DNA of 64,000 nucleotides from Streptomyces qinzhouensis (lineage in GTDB: Bacteria; Actinomycetota; Actinomycetes; Streptomycetales; Streptomycetaceae): contig NZ_CP042266.1 in NCBI RefSeq assembly GCF_007856155.1, forward strand, positions 558,001 through 622,000, in the 5' to 3' direction. This document shows, one piece after another, positions 7,872-16,851 of the stretch (within the stretch, counting starts at the first letter, position 1; every line of letters begins with the position of its first letter). Made by a program: the position numbers and the translations under genes. The notes beneath the pieces were generated by a model that was not told the origin of the DNA, made no database searches, and saw nothing but the letters and a program-made list of their open reading frames with translations.

Positions 7872-8990
7872 ATGACCACCGACACGAAGACCGCCCCCGG
7901 GGCGGCAGCCCGGGACCACGGCGTCCCGGCCGTACGGCTCACCGGCGTGGGCAAGACCTTCGGCTCCACCCCGGCCGTGCGGGACGTCACCCTCGACATC
8001 CGGCGCAACGAGTTCTTCTCCATCCTCGGGCCCTCCGGCTGCGGCAAGACGACCCTGATGCGGATGATCACCGGCTTCGAGACACCCACCGAGGGCACTG
8101 TCGAACTCGGCGGCGTCCCCGCCACGGCCGTCCCGCCCCACAAACGCGACCTGAACATGCTCTTCCAGAGCTATGCCCTCTTCCCCCATCTCTCGGTCGC
8201 GGACAACATCGCCTTCGAGTTGAAGGTCCGCAGGTCCCGGCCCCGGGCGGAGATCGGCGACGCGGTCCGCGAAGCCCTCGCCCTGGTCCGCCTCGAAGGC
8301 TACGGCGACCGGTCGATCGCCCAGCTCTCCGGCGGCCAGCGGCAGCGCGTCGCGATCGCCCGCGCCCTCATCGGACGGCCGTCCCTGCTGCTGCTGGACG
8401 AGCCACTGGGCGCCCTCGACCAGAAGCTCCGGGCCGAGATGCAGTTGGAGCTGAAGAAGATTCAGCGCGAGGTCGGGGTGACCTTCGTGACCGTCACCCA
8501 CGACCAGGAGGAGGCCCTGACCATGTCCGACCGCATCGCGGTGATGGACGGCGGCCGGGTGCTCCAGGTCGACAGCCCGGAGGCGATCTACGAACGCCCC
8601 GCGACCCGGTTCGTCGCCGACTTCATCGGCACCTCCACCTTCCTCACCGGCACCGTGGACACCACCGCGATCGGCGTCCCCGGCCTCGGCAGGATCCCCG
8701 TACCCGAGGGCCACGGACTCCCCGACGGCACCGAGGCCCATCTCGCCCTGCGGCCCGAGAACATCCGGCTCGCCCCCGCCGGGGAACGCCCGCCCGGCTG
8801 CGACGCCGTCCTCGACGGCACCCTCCGGCAGACCGTCTACCTCGGCAACGCCACCCGCTACCACCTCACCCTCGCCGACGGGACGTCCCTGGTCGCCGAG
8901 GCGGGCGGCGCGGACCGCGGAGGCCTCGCCGCCGGTGACCCCGTCACCGCCGGCTGGGACCCCGCCCGCGCCCGGCTGCTCGCCGAATGA
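7872..8990 (+). CDS. ABC transporter ATP-binding protein, PotA-like
   Basis: The 372-residue ATPase shows Walker [11 protein letters not shown]-loop [18 protein letters not shown], signature [15 protein letters not shown], Walker [13 protein letters not shown] and the switch His in [17 protein letters not shown]-terminal TOBE-like domain ([11 protein letters not shown]) is present, as in PotA and other CUT1/polyamine ATPases. The ATG is 2 bases behind the stop of the binding-protein gene. It powers the preceding permeases and completes the importer. Confidence 0.95.
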   Translation: MTTDTKTAPGAAARDHGVPAVRLTGVGKTFGSTPAVRDVTLDIRRNEFFSILGPSGCGKTTLMRMITGFETPTEGTVELGGVPATAVPPHKRDLNMLFQSYALFPHLSVADNIAFELKVRRSRPRAEIGDAVREALALVRLEGYGDRSIAQLSGGQRQRVAIARALIGRPSLLLLDEPLGALDQKLRAEMQLELKKIQREVGVTFVTVTHDQEEALTMSDRIAVMDGGRVLQVDSPEAIYERPATRFVADFIGTSTFLTGTVDTTAIGVPGLGRIPVPEGHGLPDGTEAHLALRPENIRLAPAGERPPGCDAVLDGTLRQTVYLGNATRYHLTLADGTSLVAEAGGADRGGLAAGDPVTAGWDPARARLLAE

Positions 8991-9063
8991 CCACCGCCGC
9001 CCGGCCCACCCGGCCCGACCAGGGTCAGGACCGCCCCCATCACCCCCGCAAGGAGATCCGGCC

Positions 9064-9864
9064 GTGAAGGTCGCCGCAGCACAGTTCGCCCCCACCGCAG
9101 ACGCGGCGGCCAATCTCGCGGTCATCGAGGAGATGACCGCCGAAGCCGCCGCCGCGGGCGCCGAGCTCGCCGTCTTCCCCGAGGAGTCGATGCTCCCGTC
9201 CGAAGCCTCCGACGAGACCGGGATCCCGCTCCGGGACCTCGCCACCGCCCACTGGGAGCCCTTCGTCGACGGGCTCTCCCGCACCGCACGGACCCACGGC
9301 GTCGCGATGGTCGCCGCGGGCTTCGAGGACAGCGGCTCGGCCCTCCCGTACAACACCATGGTTGTTGTGGACGCCACCGGTGAGGTCATCGGCCTCTACC
9401 GCAAGATGCACCTCTACGACGCCTTCGACTACAAGGAGTCGCGGCACATCCAGCGCGGCGACACCGGCCCCGTCGTGGTCCGCATCGGCGACTTCAACGT
9501 CGGACTCGTCAACTGCTACGACGTGCGCTTCCCCGAATTCACCCGGTCCCTGGTGGAGATGGGTGCCGATCTCCTCGCCGTGTCCGCGGCCTGGGTGAAG
9601 GGCCCCCTCAAGGAAGACCACTGGCAGACCCTGGTGCGCACCCGGGCCATCGAGAACACCTGCTGGGTCGTCGCCTCGTCGCTCACCACCCCCGACTGCA
9701 TCGGTTTGTCGATGGCCGTCGACCCCCTGGGCGTGGTGCGCGCCGCCCTCGGCGAGGAGGAGCGGTCGCTGCTCGTCGTCGACGCCGACAAGGACCGGAT
9801 CGACCGGGCCCGTACCGTCCTGCCCGTCCTCCGCAACCGCCGCATCATCATCGGACCGAGGTGA
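9064..9864 (+). CDS. nitrilase-superfamily carbon-nitrogen hydrolase
   Basis: A 266-residue cytoplasmic enzyme with the Glu-Lys-Cys triad visible: Glu40 in AVFPEE, Lys114 in YRKMHLYDAF and Cys151 in NCYDVRFPE. Such enzymes hydrolyse amides, N-carbamoyl groups or nitriles. GTG 9064 follows AAGGAG by 8 bases; the frame upstream is not used. It lies about 70 bases after the transporter ATPase and directly before two carbon-carbon lyase-type genes, so it probably deaminates or de-carbamoylates the imported compound. Related functions such as N-carbamoylputrescine amidase or omega-amidase are possible, but the sequence does not decide. Confidence 0.9.
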   Translation: MKVAAAQFAPTADAAANLAVIEEMTAEAAAAGAELAVFPEESMLPSEASDETGIPLRDLATAHWEPFVDGLSRTARTHGVAMVAAGFEDSGSALPYNTMVVVDATGEVIGLYRKMHLYDAFDYKESRHIQRGDTGPVVVRIGDFNVGLVNCYDVRFPEFTRSLVEMGADLLAVSAAWVKGPLKEDHWQTLVRTRAIENTCWVVASSLTTPDCIGLSMAVDPLGVVRAALGEEERSLLVVDADKDRIDRARTVLPVLRNRRIIIGPR

Positions 9865-9873
9865 CCCCCAGCC

Positions 9874-10548
9874 ATGCCGCTTTCCATCCATGACCTGCCC
9901 GCCCCGCTCGACACCGCACTCGCGGACCGGCTGCGGACGGTCGACTTCCCCACCCTCGGCCACTACTTGGAGGAAGGTTTCTGCGACGCCGCCCTCCAGC
10001 GGGTCGCGGGCACCGGCAAACTGGTCGGCCGGGCCGTGACCGTCCGTACCACCGCCACCGACTCGACCCTGCTCCACCACGCCGCGGGACTCGTCGGCCC
10101 CGGCGACGTCGTCGTCGTGGACACCGGCGGCGACCGCCGGCACGCCCCGCTGGGCGAGGTCGTCGTCAACGCCCTCGCCGCGCGCGGCGCCGCCGGGGCG
10201 GTCGTCGACGGGCTCTGTACCGACATCGATGCGCTGCGGGCCGTGGGACTGCCGGTGTACGCGTACGGCCGCACCCCCCTGACCACGAAGCTGCACGGCC
10301 TCGCGGACGGCTCCCTCTGCGCCCCCGTCACCTGCGGCGGGGTTCCCGTCCACGCCGGTGACATCGTGCTCGGCGACGCCAACGGGCTGATCATCGCCCC
10401 GGCGGGCCGGCTCGCCGACGTCCTCGACGAGGCACTCGCCGACGACGCGGAGGAGCCCGCCCTGGTCGCCGAGTTGTGGGCGGGCGCCCCGCTCGGCGAC
10501 CTCACCGGCGCCACCGAGACCCTGCGGCGGCTCACCGCCTCCCGCTGA
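9874..10548 (+). CDS. RraA-fold aldolase/decarboxylase-like protein
   Basis: The 224-residue protein belongs to the RraA / 4-hydroxy-4-methyl-2-oxoglutarate aldolase family: GPGDVVVVDTGGDRRHAPLGEVVVNALAARGAAGAVVDGLCTDIDALR contains the GD and the DG-x-x-D type metal/substrate motifs (here VVDGLCTDID), and VHAGDIVLGDANGLIIAP is the conserved C-terminal strand. It lies 9 bases behind the nitrilase gene, so it is in the same transcript. Members cleave branched hydroxy-oxo acids or decarboxylate oxaloacetate. In this context it likely cuts a carbon skeleton released from the imported substrate. Confidence 0.88.
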   Translation: MPLSIHDLPAPLDTALADRLRTVDFPTLGHYLEEGFCDAALQRVAGTGKLVGRAVTVRTTATDSTLLHHAAGLVGPGDVVVVDTGGDRRHAPLGEVVVNALAARGAAGAVVDGLCTDIDALRAVGLPVYAYGRTPLTTKLHGLADGSLCAPVTCGGVPVHAGDIVLGDANGLIIAPAGRLADVLDEALADDAEEPALVAELWAGAPLGDLTGATETLRRLTASR

Positions 10549-10584
10549 CCCGGCCCGTCCCCCCTCATCCCCGAAAGGACCAAC

Positions 10585-11307
10585 GTGTTCCTGAAAGCCG
10601 CCGTCAACGGCGGGCGCACCCCGACCGAGTGCCCCACCGTCCCGGTCACCGCCGAGCAGATCGCAGCCGACACCCGGGCGGTGCTCGCCGCCGGAGCGGA
10701 CGTCGTCCACTTCCACGTCCGCACCCCGGACGGCGGCCAGAGCATCCGCCCCGACCTGCTCGCCGAGGTGCTCCGCGCGATCCGTGCCACCGCCCCCGAC
10801 GCCGTGGTCGGCACCACCACGGGACTGTGGACCTGCTCGGGCCCCGAGGAGCGGTACGAACTGGTCGAGGCGTGGGATCCGATGCCCGACTTCGCGTCGG
10901 TCGCCTTCTGTGAAGAGGGCGCGGCCGAGACCGCCGAACTCGTCGTGGCGCGAGGAATGGTGCTGGAGAGCGCCGTCTGGACCATGGACGACGTCCCCGC
11001 CCTCCTCGCCTCGCCGACCCTCCACCGCAATGTCCGGATCCTGATCGAACCGGTCGAGGAGGACCCGGACGAGGCGGTCGCCGCGGCCCGCGCGATGGCC
11101 GGACGTATCGTCGCCGCCGGAGTGACCTGCCCGATCCTCTACCACGGCGAAGGCGCCACGGTGTGGCCCCTGGTCCGTGCGGCCCAGGAGGACGGCCACC
11201 AGGCCCGCATCGGCTACGAGGACGGTACCGACCTTCCCGACGGCACCCCGGCCCCCGACAACGCGGCCCTGGTCCGCGCGGTCCGCGCCCTCACGGCCAC
11301 CGGCTGA
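10585..11307 (+). CDS. DUF849/BKACE beta-keto acid cleavage enzyme
   Basis: The 240-residue protein starts FLKAAVNGGRTP, then AAGADVVHFHVRTPDGGQS, the zinc-binding HxH region of beta-keto acid cleavage enzymes, followed by TTTGLWTCSGPEERYE and SVAFCEEGAAETA. The family condenses a beta-keto acid with acetyl-CoA to give acetoacetate and a CoA ester, as in 3-keto-5-aminohexanoate cleavage in lysine fermentation. It is shorter than the usual roughly 270-310 residues. It is last in the transporter operon, followed by a hairpin with a T run, so the operon ends here. Confidence 0.85.
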   Translation: MFLKAAVNGGRTPTECPTVPVTAEQIAADTRAVLAAGADVVHFHVRTPDGGQSIRPDLLAEVLRAIRATAPDAVVGTTTGLWTCSGPEERYELVEAWDPMPDFASVAFCEEGAAETAELVVARGMVLESAVWTMDDVPALLASPTLHRNVRILIEPVEEDPDEAVAAARAMAGRIVAAGVTCPILYHGEGATVWPLVRAAQEDGHQARIGYEDGTDLPDGTPAPDNAALVRAVRALTATG

Positions 11308-11311
11308 GAGA

Positions 11312-11334
11312 CCCCTCGGCCGAGGGCCCCTTTT
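11312..11334 (+). terminator. intrinsic terminator of the transporter/catabolic operon
   Basis: CCCTCGG pairs perfectly with CCGAGGG (11313-11326), followed by CCCC and then TTTT at 11331-11334, five bases after the BKACE stop. It is one of the few hairpins in the window followed by a run of T. Confidence 0.7.
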
Positions 11335-11635
11335 CACCGCCCCCGCCCGTCATCGGACGCGCGGGGGCGTCCGGCTGTCCCGGAGACCGGGGCGCCCCGG
11401 GCCGCCGCCGTGTGGTCGCCGATGGATCACCACCGGCCGCGCCGACGCCACCGCCCGCGTCCTGGCCTCGCTCACCTGAGACGCCACCCGGGCAAGGGCG
11501 AGCTGCACCGCAGCCGCGACCGGCGCGGAGGAGGCCGTGCTGGAGTGTCCCGCCGATCGTCCGCAGCATGCATGCGATCACGACTACGTTGGGTACCGGC
11601 ACGTCCGGCGCCGCACTCCGCTCGGGAGGAGACAC
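11335..11635. other. intergenic spacer before TPR gene
   Basis: About 300 bases between the operon terminator and the TPR gene carry GC-rich inverted sequence near 11340-11395. No coding frame is convincing; frames here are Arg/Pro-rich shadows. The promoter of the TPR gene should lie at about 11560-11620, but no clear -35/-10 pair was seen. Confidence 0.5.
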
Positions 11636-13342
11636 ATGGGTGATCGGGTACGGGACGAGGAACTGCCCGACGACTACTACGACCTCGGTACGCACACCCG
11701 GCGGGTGAGCACGACATCCCCCGATGCGCAGCGCTGGTTCGATCGCGGGCTGGTCTGGACATACGCCTTCCATCATGAGGAAGCGGTCCGCTGCTTCGAG
11801 AAGGCGGCCGAGGCCGACCCCGACTGCGCCATGGCGTACTGGGGGATCGCCTACGCACTCGGACCCAATTACAACAAGCCGTGGGAGTTCTTCGACGCTC
11901 GGGACCTGGCCATGACCGTCGAGCGTACCCATGCGGCGGCCGGGCGCGCGCAGGAGAAGGCCGCGGGTGCCACGACTGTCGAGCGGGCTCTGATCGGGGC
12001 GTTGCGCTCCCGGTATCCGCAGGCACGCCCGGTCGAGGACTGCTCCGTCTGGAACGAGCCGTATGCCGAGAGCATGCGCGCCGCCTATGTGCCGGCCCCC
12101 GACGATCTCGACGTCGCCGCCCTCTACGCCGATGCGCTGATGAATCTCACGCCGTGGCAGTTGTGGGATCTGCGAACCGGCGAGCCTGCGGCGGGCGCCC
12201 GGACCGCCGAGGCGAAGGCGGTCCTGGAGCGGGCTCTCGCCGCCTCCGGCGGGCGGGATCACCCGGGGGTGGTGCACCTCTACATCCATTTGATGGAGAT
12301 GTCTCCGTATCCGGAGCGAGCGCTGCGCGTCGCCGACCGGCTGCGCGGAATGGTGCCCGACGCCGGGCACCTCGCGCACATGCCCTCGCATCTGGAGGTG
12401 CTGTGCGGGGACTACCGGCGGGTCGTGTCGGACAGCAATGCCGCCATCGCCGTCGACGCGAAGGTTCTCGAGCGGTCCGGCGCGATGAACTTCTACACCC
12501 TTTACCGGTGCCACAACATTCATTTCAAGATCTACGGTGCGATGTTCCTCGGACAGTCCGAAGTGGCTCTGGAGGCGGCCGACCAGCTGGAGGCGGCCGT
12601 TCCGGAGGAGTTGCTACGGGTGGAGAGCCCGCCGATGGCCGACTGGCTGGAGGCTTTCCTCGCCATGCGGGTCCATGTGCTGATCCGGTTCGGTCACTGG
12701 TCCGACATCCTGGAGCTCCCTCTCCCCCACGACCAGGAGCTGTACAGCACCTCCACGGCGATGTTGCACTACGCCCGTGGTGTCGCCTTCTCCGCGACCG
12801 GCCGGGTGGGCGAGGCCGAGACGGCGCGGGAGCTGTTCCGCGAGGCGACCGGCAGGGTCCAGGAGACGCGCATGTTGTTCAACAACACCTGTGCCGACAT
12901 CCTCGCCGTCGCCGCCGCCATGCTCGACGGCGAGCTGGAGTACCGCAGGGGCAGCACCGATATCGCGTTCGCTGCCCTGCGGCGGTCGGTGGAACTGACC
13001 GACAGCCTGCCGTACGACGAACCCTGGGGCTGGATGCAGCCGCCCCGGCACGCCTACGGTGCCCTGTTGCTGGAGCAGGGCCGCATCACCGAAGCCGAGG
13101 CCGTCTACCGCGCGGATCTGGGCCTCGACGAGACCCTCCCCCGGGCCTGTCGGCACCCGGGAAACGTGTGGTCCCTGCACGGCCTTCACGAGTGTCTGGT
13201 ACGGCTCGGGCGTTCGGCCGAAGCGCTGATCGTCGCGGAGCAGTTGAAGACGGCCGCGGCCCTGGCGGACGTGCCGGTCGAGGCATCGTGCTTCTGCCGG
13301 ACGGAAGGAACCGCCTCCCGGGGTGGCGGCCGCTGCTGCTGA
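11636..13342 (+). CDS. tetratricopeptide-repeat protein
   Basis: This 568-residue cytoplasmic protein begins with TPR units (WFDRGLVWTYAFHHEEAVRCFEKAAEADP, MAYWGIAYALG) and continues with helical pairs to the end, for example AYGALLLEQGRITEAEAVYRADL. A His-rich centre (HPGVVHLYIHLMEMS, HLAHMPSHLEV, CHNIHFKIYGAMFLG) is typical of this actinobacterial TPR family. The C-terminus is Cys-rich (CFCRTEG and RCC). GGAGGA at 11625-11630 supports ATG 11636. The role is unknown: TPRs mediate protein contacts, and the conserved His/Cys could bind metal. It appears monocistronic. Confidence 0.88.
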   Translation: MGDRVRDEELPDDYYDLGTHTRRVSTTSPDAQRWFDRGLVWTYAFHHEEAVRCFEKAAEADPDCAMAYWGIAYALGPNYNKPWEFFDARDLAMTVERTHAAAGRAQEKAAGATTVERALIGALRSRYPQARPVEDCSVWNEPYAESMRAAYVPAPDDLDVAALYADALMNLTPWQLWDLRTGEPAAGARTAEAKAVLERALAASGGRDHPGVVHLYIHLMEMSPYPERALRVADRLRGMVPDAGHLAHMPSHLEVLCGDYRRVVSDSNAAIAVDAKVLERSGAMNFYTLYRCHNIHFKIYGAMFLGQSEVALEAADQLEAAVPEELLRVESPPMADWLEAFLAMRVHVLIRFGHWSDILELPLPHDQELYSTSTAMLHYARGVAFSATGRVGEAETARELFREATGRVQETRMLFNNTCADILAVAAAMLDGELEYRRGSTDIAFAALRRSVELTDSLPYDEPWGWMQPPRHAYGALLLEQGRITEAEAVYRADLGLDETLPRACRHPGNVWSLHGLHECLVRLGRSAEALIVAEQLKTAAALADVPVEASCFCRTEGTASRGGGRCC

Positions 13343-13461
13343 GAGGCCCCGTAGCGGGCCGGGTAGCTTCACCGGGCGTTGGACCAGGATCCGGGCCGTT
13401 CGGGGTCCAGGGCATGGTGGCGCAGGAGGGCCGGGGGCGAAGCACTACTAGACTTCCCCGA

Positions 13462-14082
13462 ATGGCGAAGTACTTCGATGTGCACCCCGAGAACCCCCAG
13501 CGGCGCACCATCACCGGCGTGGCCGACAGCATCCGTTCCGGCGCGCTCGTCGCGTACCCCACGGACTCCTGTTACGCACTGGGCTGTCAGCTGGGCAGTC
13601 GCGACGGGATCGGACGCATCCGGTCGATCCGTGATCTCGATGAGCGGCACCACTTCACCCTGGTGTGCCAGAACTTCGGGCAGCTCGGCCAGTTCGTGCA
13701 CATCGACAACGACGTCTTCCGCGCGATCAAGGCGGCCACGCCGGGCAGCTACACGTTCATCCTGCCCGCGACGAAGGAGGTGCCGCGTCAGCTGCTGCAC
13801 CCGAAGAAGAAGACGGTCGGGGTCCGCATCCCGGATCACACCGTCGCCCAGGCCCTTCTCGCCGAACTCGGTGAGCCCCTGCTCTCCAGCACCCTCCTGC
13901 TGCCCGACGAGAAGGAGCCGCTGACCCAGGGCTGGGAGATCAAGGAGCGCCTCGACCATGTCGTCGACGCCGTGATCGATTCGGGTGACTGCGGCACCGA
14001 GCCGACCACGGTCATCGACTTCTCCGGCGGTGCGCCGGAGATCGTACGCAGGGGAGCGGGCGACACCACCCGGTTCGAGTAG
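13462..14082 (+). CDS. YciO/Sua5/YrdC-family protein
   Basis: The 206-residue protein starts AKYFDVHPENPQRRTI and has the YrdC-fold core YPTDSCYALGCQLGS, RDLDERHHFTLVCQNF, TPGSYTFILPATKEVP and KKTVGVRIPDH. This arrangement matches the YciO branch, which resembles threonylcarbamoyl-AMP synthase TsaC/Sua5 that makes the precursor of tRNA t6A37. It lacks the extra Sua5 C-terminal domain. YciO members have much weaker synthase activity than TsaC, so a housekeeping t6A role is not assured. It follows the TPR gene by about 120 bases. Confidence 0.88.
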   Translation: MAKYFDVHPENPQRRTITGVADSIRSGALVAYPTDSCYALGCQLGSRDGIGRIRSIRDLDERHHFTLVCQNFGQLGQFVHIDNDVFRAIKAATPGSYTFILPATKEVPRQLLHPKKKTVGVRIPDHTVAQALLAELGEPLLSSTLLLPDEKEPLTQGWEIKERLDHVVDAVIDSGDCGTEPTTVIDFSGGAPEIVRRGAGDTTRFE

Positions 14083-14326
14083 CCGCCGCGAGGACCTGTC
14101 CCCCGGTTCGGCGGCCGTCCACCGGGCGGGCCGGTCAGCCGCCGGTGGTGAATAGGCGGGCGCTCCCCGTGTTGAGGCCGTCGAGTCCCTCCCGGGGCGT
14201 CCGCGCGGGCGCCGTGGGCATCTCACCCTACGTACCGGCGTCAGGGGGGCACCGGCCCGGACCCCGACCCGCGGACCGGCCGCGGCACCCCGCCGGAAGG
14301 ACCCGACGCCCCGGCCCCCGGGCCCG

Positions 14327-15289
14327 TCACACCGCGTCGGCGACGCCCGCTCCCCCTTCCGCCGCCGGTGCCACGACCGCGGCCGCGGCGCCGACCAGTC
14401 CGGCATCGGTACCGGTCAGCGCCGGGACCACGGTGAGACGGCGGACGAAGGAGAGCGTGGCGTAGTCGCGCAGGCTCCGGCGCAGCGGAGCGAAGAGGAC
14501 ATCACCGGCACCGGCCACTCCCCCGCCGACGACCGCTATATCGATCTCGACGAGGGTCGCGGTGGCCGCGATGCCCGCCGCGAGCGCCTGCGCGGCCCGT
14601 TCGAAGGAGGCGCGGGCGACCGGGTGCCCGGCCCGGGCGGCCGACGCGACGGCGGCGGCCGACGCGTCGCCGTCGGGACCTGGCCGCCAACCCCGGTCGA
14701 GGGCGCGCCGGGCGATGTTGGGGCCGCTGGCGATCCCCTCGACACAGCCGCGCCCGCCGCAGGGACACGGCTCGCCGTCGAAGTCCACGCTGATGTGACC
14801 GATATGACCGGCGTTGCCCGTGGGTCCGGGGTGGACCCGGCCGCCGAGCACCAGTCCGCCGCCGACCCCGGTGGAGACGACCAGACAGAGGGCGTTGTCA
14901 TGCCCCCGGGCCGCGCCCTGCCAGTGTTCGGCGGCGGTCATGGCCACTCCGTCGCCGACAAGCCCGACCGGCAATCCACCGGCGGCCCGGCGCACCCGTG
15001 CGACCAGCGGAAAGTCCCGCCAGGCCGGAACGTTGACCGGACTGACCGTCCCCGCCGAAGCGTCCACCGGCCCGGCACTGCCGATACCGACGGCCGAGAC
15101 CCGGGCCCACTGGGGGGCGGCGGAGAGTTCGGCCAGCACCTCGGCCACCGCGCGCATCACGGTCTCGCCGTCCTCCCGGGCCGGGGTGGCCCGCTGGGCC
15201 CGCAGCCGGATGCGGCCACGGCCGTCCACCAGTGCTCCGGCGATCTTGGTGCCGCCGATGTCGAGAGCGGCGACGAGCTGCGTCTGCAT
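14327..15289 (-). CDS. ROK-family sugar kinase (glucokinase-like)
   Basis: A 320-residue ROK kinase: phosphate-binding ALDIGGTKIAGALVD near residues 9-23, VSTGVGGGLVLGGRVHPGPTGNAGHIGH, then the zinc-binding Cys cluster CPCGGRGCVEG. The conserved GHIGH (ExGH-type) motif marks a catalytically competent sugar kinase rather than a ROK repressor, as no N-terminal helix-turn-helix is present. ATG 15289 has AGGA at good distance. It is divergent from a LacI-type regulator with a palindromic operator in between, so it is probably controlled by that regulator. The substrate is likely glucose, N-acetylmannosamine or a similar hexose. Confidence 0.92.
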   Translation of the reverse strand: MQTQLVAALDIGGTKIAGALVDGRGRIRLRAQRATPAREDGETVMRAVAEVLAELSAAPQWARVSAVGIGSAGPVDASAGTVSPVNVPAWRDFPLVARVRRAAGGLPVGLVGDGVAMTAAEHWQGAARGHDNALCLVVSTGVGGGLVLGGRVHPGPTGNAGHIGHISVDFDGEPCPCGGRGCVEGIASGPNIARRALDRGWRPGPDGDASAAAVASAARAGHPVARASFERAAQALAAGIAATATLVEIDIAVVGGGVAGAGDVLFAPLRRSLRDYATLSFVRRLTVVPALTGTDAGLVGAAAAVVAPAAEGGAGVADAV

Positions 15290-15359
15290 CGTTCCTGGAT
15301 CCCCGTTCCCCCCGGTGGTCCGCCGTGTTCGCGGCTTCGGTCCCAGTCTTCCCTGCTCT

Positions 15360-15371
15360 GACAACGTTGTC
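15360..15371. promoter_or_regulatory. palindromic LacI-type operator
   Basis: GACAACGTTGTC is a perfect 12-base palindrome with a central CG, as in LacI/GalR operators, and sits midway between the divergent ROK kinase and LacI genes. It is positioned to autoregulate and to control the kinase. Confidence 0.7.
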
Positions 15372-15430
15372 CAGGTTCTATGCTCATCGCAGCATTCCTC
15401 ACCACGCCGCATGACGACGGGACGACCAAC

Positions 15431-16486
15431 GTGGCCGATATCGACCGTTCCCCCCTGCTGTCCGGCCGCCCCCGTGGCACCGAGTCCCGGTACGGCAACC
15501 GGCCGACGATGAAGGATGTGGCGGCGCGTGCCGGGGTCGGGCTGAAAACGGTCTCCCGGGTGGTCAACGGGGAGCCGGGAGTCACGGCCGATACCGAGCG
15601 CCGGGTCCAGGAGGCCATCGAGTCGCTCGGCTTCCGCCGCAATGACAGTGCGCGGGTACTGCGCAAGGGGCGGACGGCCTCCGTCGGCCTGGTGCTGGAG
15701 GATCTCGCCGATCCGTTCTACGGACCGCTGAGCCGGGCGGTCGAGGAGGTCGCCCGGGCCCACGGCGCCCTGCTGATCAACGGTTCGAGCGCCGAGGACC
15801 CGGAGCGGGAGCAGGAGTTGGCCCTCGCCCTGTGCGCCCGGCGCGTGGACGGGCTGATCGTCATCCCGGCGGGACACGACCACCGCTATCTGGAGCCGGA
15901 GATCAAGGCGGGGATCGCCACCGTCTTCGTCGACCGGCCGCCGGGGCTCATCGACGCGGACGCGGTCCTGTCCGACAGTTGCGGCGGCGCCCGGGCGGGA
16001 GTGGCGCAGTTGATCGCCCACGGCCACCGCCGGATCGGGTTCATCGGCGACCAGCCGCGGATCCACACCGCCGTGGAACGGCTGCGGGGCTATCGTGCGG
16101 CGATGGAGGACGCGGAGCTGCCGGTCCATCCGTCGTGGGTCTCCCTGGGGTCGACGGCGCCGGAACGGGTACGCGGGGCGGTCGAGGAGATGCTGACCGG
16201 CCCGGAGCCGGTGACGGCGGTGTTCGCGGGCAACAACCGCGTCACGGTGACGGTGGTGCGCGCCCTGGCGGGACGGGAGCGGCGGACCGCGCTGGTCGGT
16301 TTCGACGATATCGAACTGGCCGATCTGCTCGGCATCACGGTCATCGCGCAGGACGCGGCGCTGCTGGGCCGCACGGCCGCGGAGCGGCTGTTCCGGCGGC
16401 TGGACGGCTTCAACGACGAACCGGCCCATATGACGCTGGCGACCAGGCTGATCGCCCGCGGTTCGGGCGAGATACCGCCGCAGTAG
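15431..16486 (+). CDS. LacI-family transcriptional regulator
   Basis: About 351 residues. The N-terminal helix-turn-helix reads PTMKDVAARAGVGLKTVSRVVNGEPGVTADTE, followed by the hinge FRRNDSARVLRKGRT and a periplasmic-binding-type effector domain (VGLVLEDLADPFYGPL, VDGLIVIPAGHDH, GFIGDQPRIHTAVERLRGY, VGFDDIELADLLGITVIAQD). GTG 15431 gives a usual N-terminal length; ATG 15509 at MKDV is the alternative. Sugar or sugar-phosphate effectors are expected, and the divergent ROK kinase is its likely target. Confidence 0.9.
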   Translation: MADIDRSPLLSGRPRGTESRYGNRPTMKDVAARAGVGLKTVSRVVNGEPGVTADTERRVQEAIESLGFRRNDSARVLRKGRTASVGLVLEDLADPFYGPLSRAVEEVARAHGALLINGSSAEDPEREQELALALCARRVDGLIVIPAGHDHRYLEPEIKAGIATVFVDRPPGLIDADAVLSDSCGGARAGVAQLIAHGHRRIGFIGDQPRIHTAVERLRGYRAAMEDAELPVHPSWVSLGSTAPERVRGAVEEMLTGPEPVTAVFAGNNRVTVTVVRALAGRERRTALVGFDDIELADLLGITVIAQDAALLGRTAAERLFRRLDGFNDEPAHMTLATRLIARGSGEIPPQ

Positions 16487-16487
16487 C

Positions 16488-16501
16488 CGGCCCCGGGGCC
16501 G
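16488..16501. terminator. palindrome after LacI gene
   Basis: CGGCCCC directly followed by its complement GGGGCCG begins two bases after the TAG stop. There is no T run; it may act as an extended stem with neighbouring GC-rich sequence to end LacI transcription. Confidence 0.4.
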
Positions 16502-16851
16502 ACAGCGGACACCCGCCCCGCCGCAGTGGCCTCCGGCCCCCGGCGGGGCTTCCGCATGCCCCGGTCCGGCGGGGGGGTTCCCTCCCGTAATGGTCCGGAC
16601 CTATCCGGAACCGAACCCCCCTGACTTGCCGTCATGACGGCTGTGGCATCGGCGGATGCATCGAGTACACGAGTAAGCCCCTCGCCGCCTTCACAGGGTG
16701 CGCACATTATCAGCCGGATCATCCATATATCAGCCAAATCGCTATGGAATGTGAACTTCCCGTTGATTCGTTCGATGCACAGGGACACTCTTCTTTTCGC
16801 CACCGGGGCGGGGATCCCGGCGGCGAAGACGACGAGGGAGGGCTCAACCTC
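16502..16851. other. AT-richer intergenic region before the secreted peptide gene
   Basis: After a GC-rich hairpin zone (to about 16600) the stretch 16690-16800 is markedly AT-rich for this genome, including ATTATCAG, CATATATCAG and GTTGATTCG. This is likely the regulated promoter region of the small secreted protein. No coding frame stands out; the frame open from 16744 lacks typical codon bias before the signal peptide. Confidence 0.5.

Noticed and set aside
9040..11337. Long minus-strand frame of 765 codons opposite the nitrilase-RraA-BKACE genes
   Set aside because: It is an antisense shadow of three well-supported genes with Gly/Arg/Asp-rich low-complexity composition and no family motifs.
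11308..11560. Small frames between BKACE and TPR genes
   Set aside because: Arg/Pro-rich, no ribosome site, overlapped by the operon terminator hairpins.
15290..16429. Extension of the ROK kinase frame upstream to 16429
   Set aside because: The extension is antisense to the LacI gene, and the ribosome site decides for ATG 15289.
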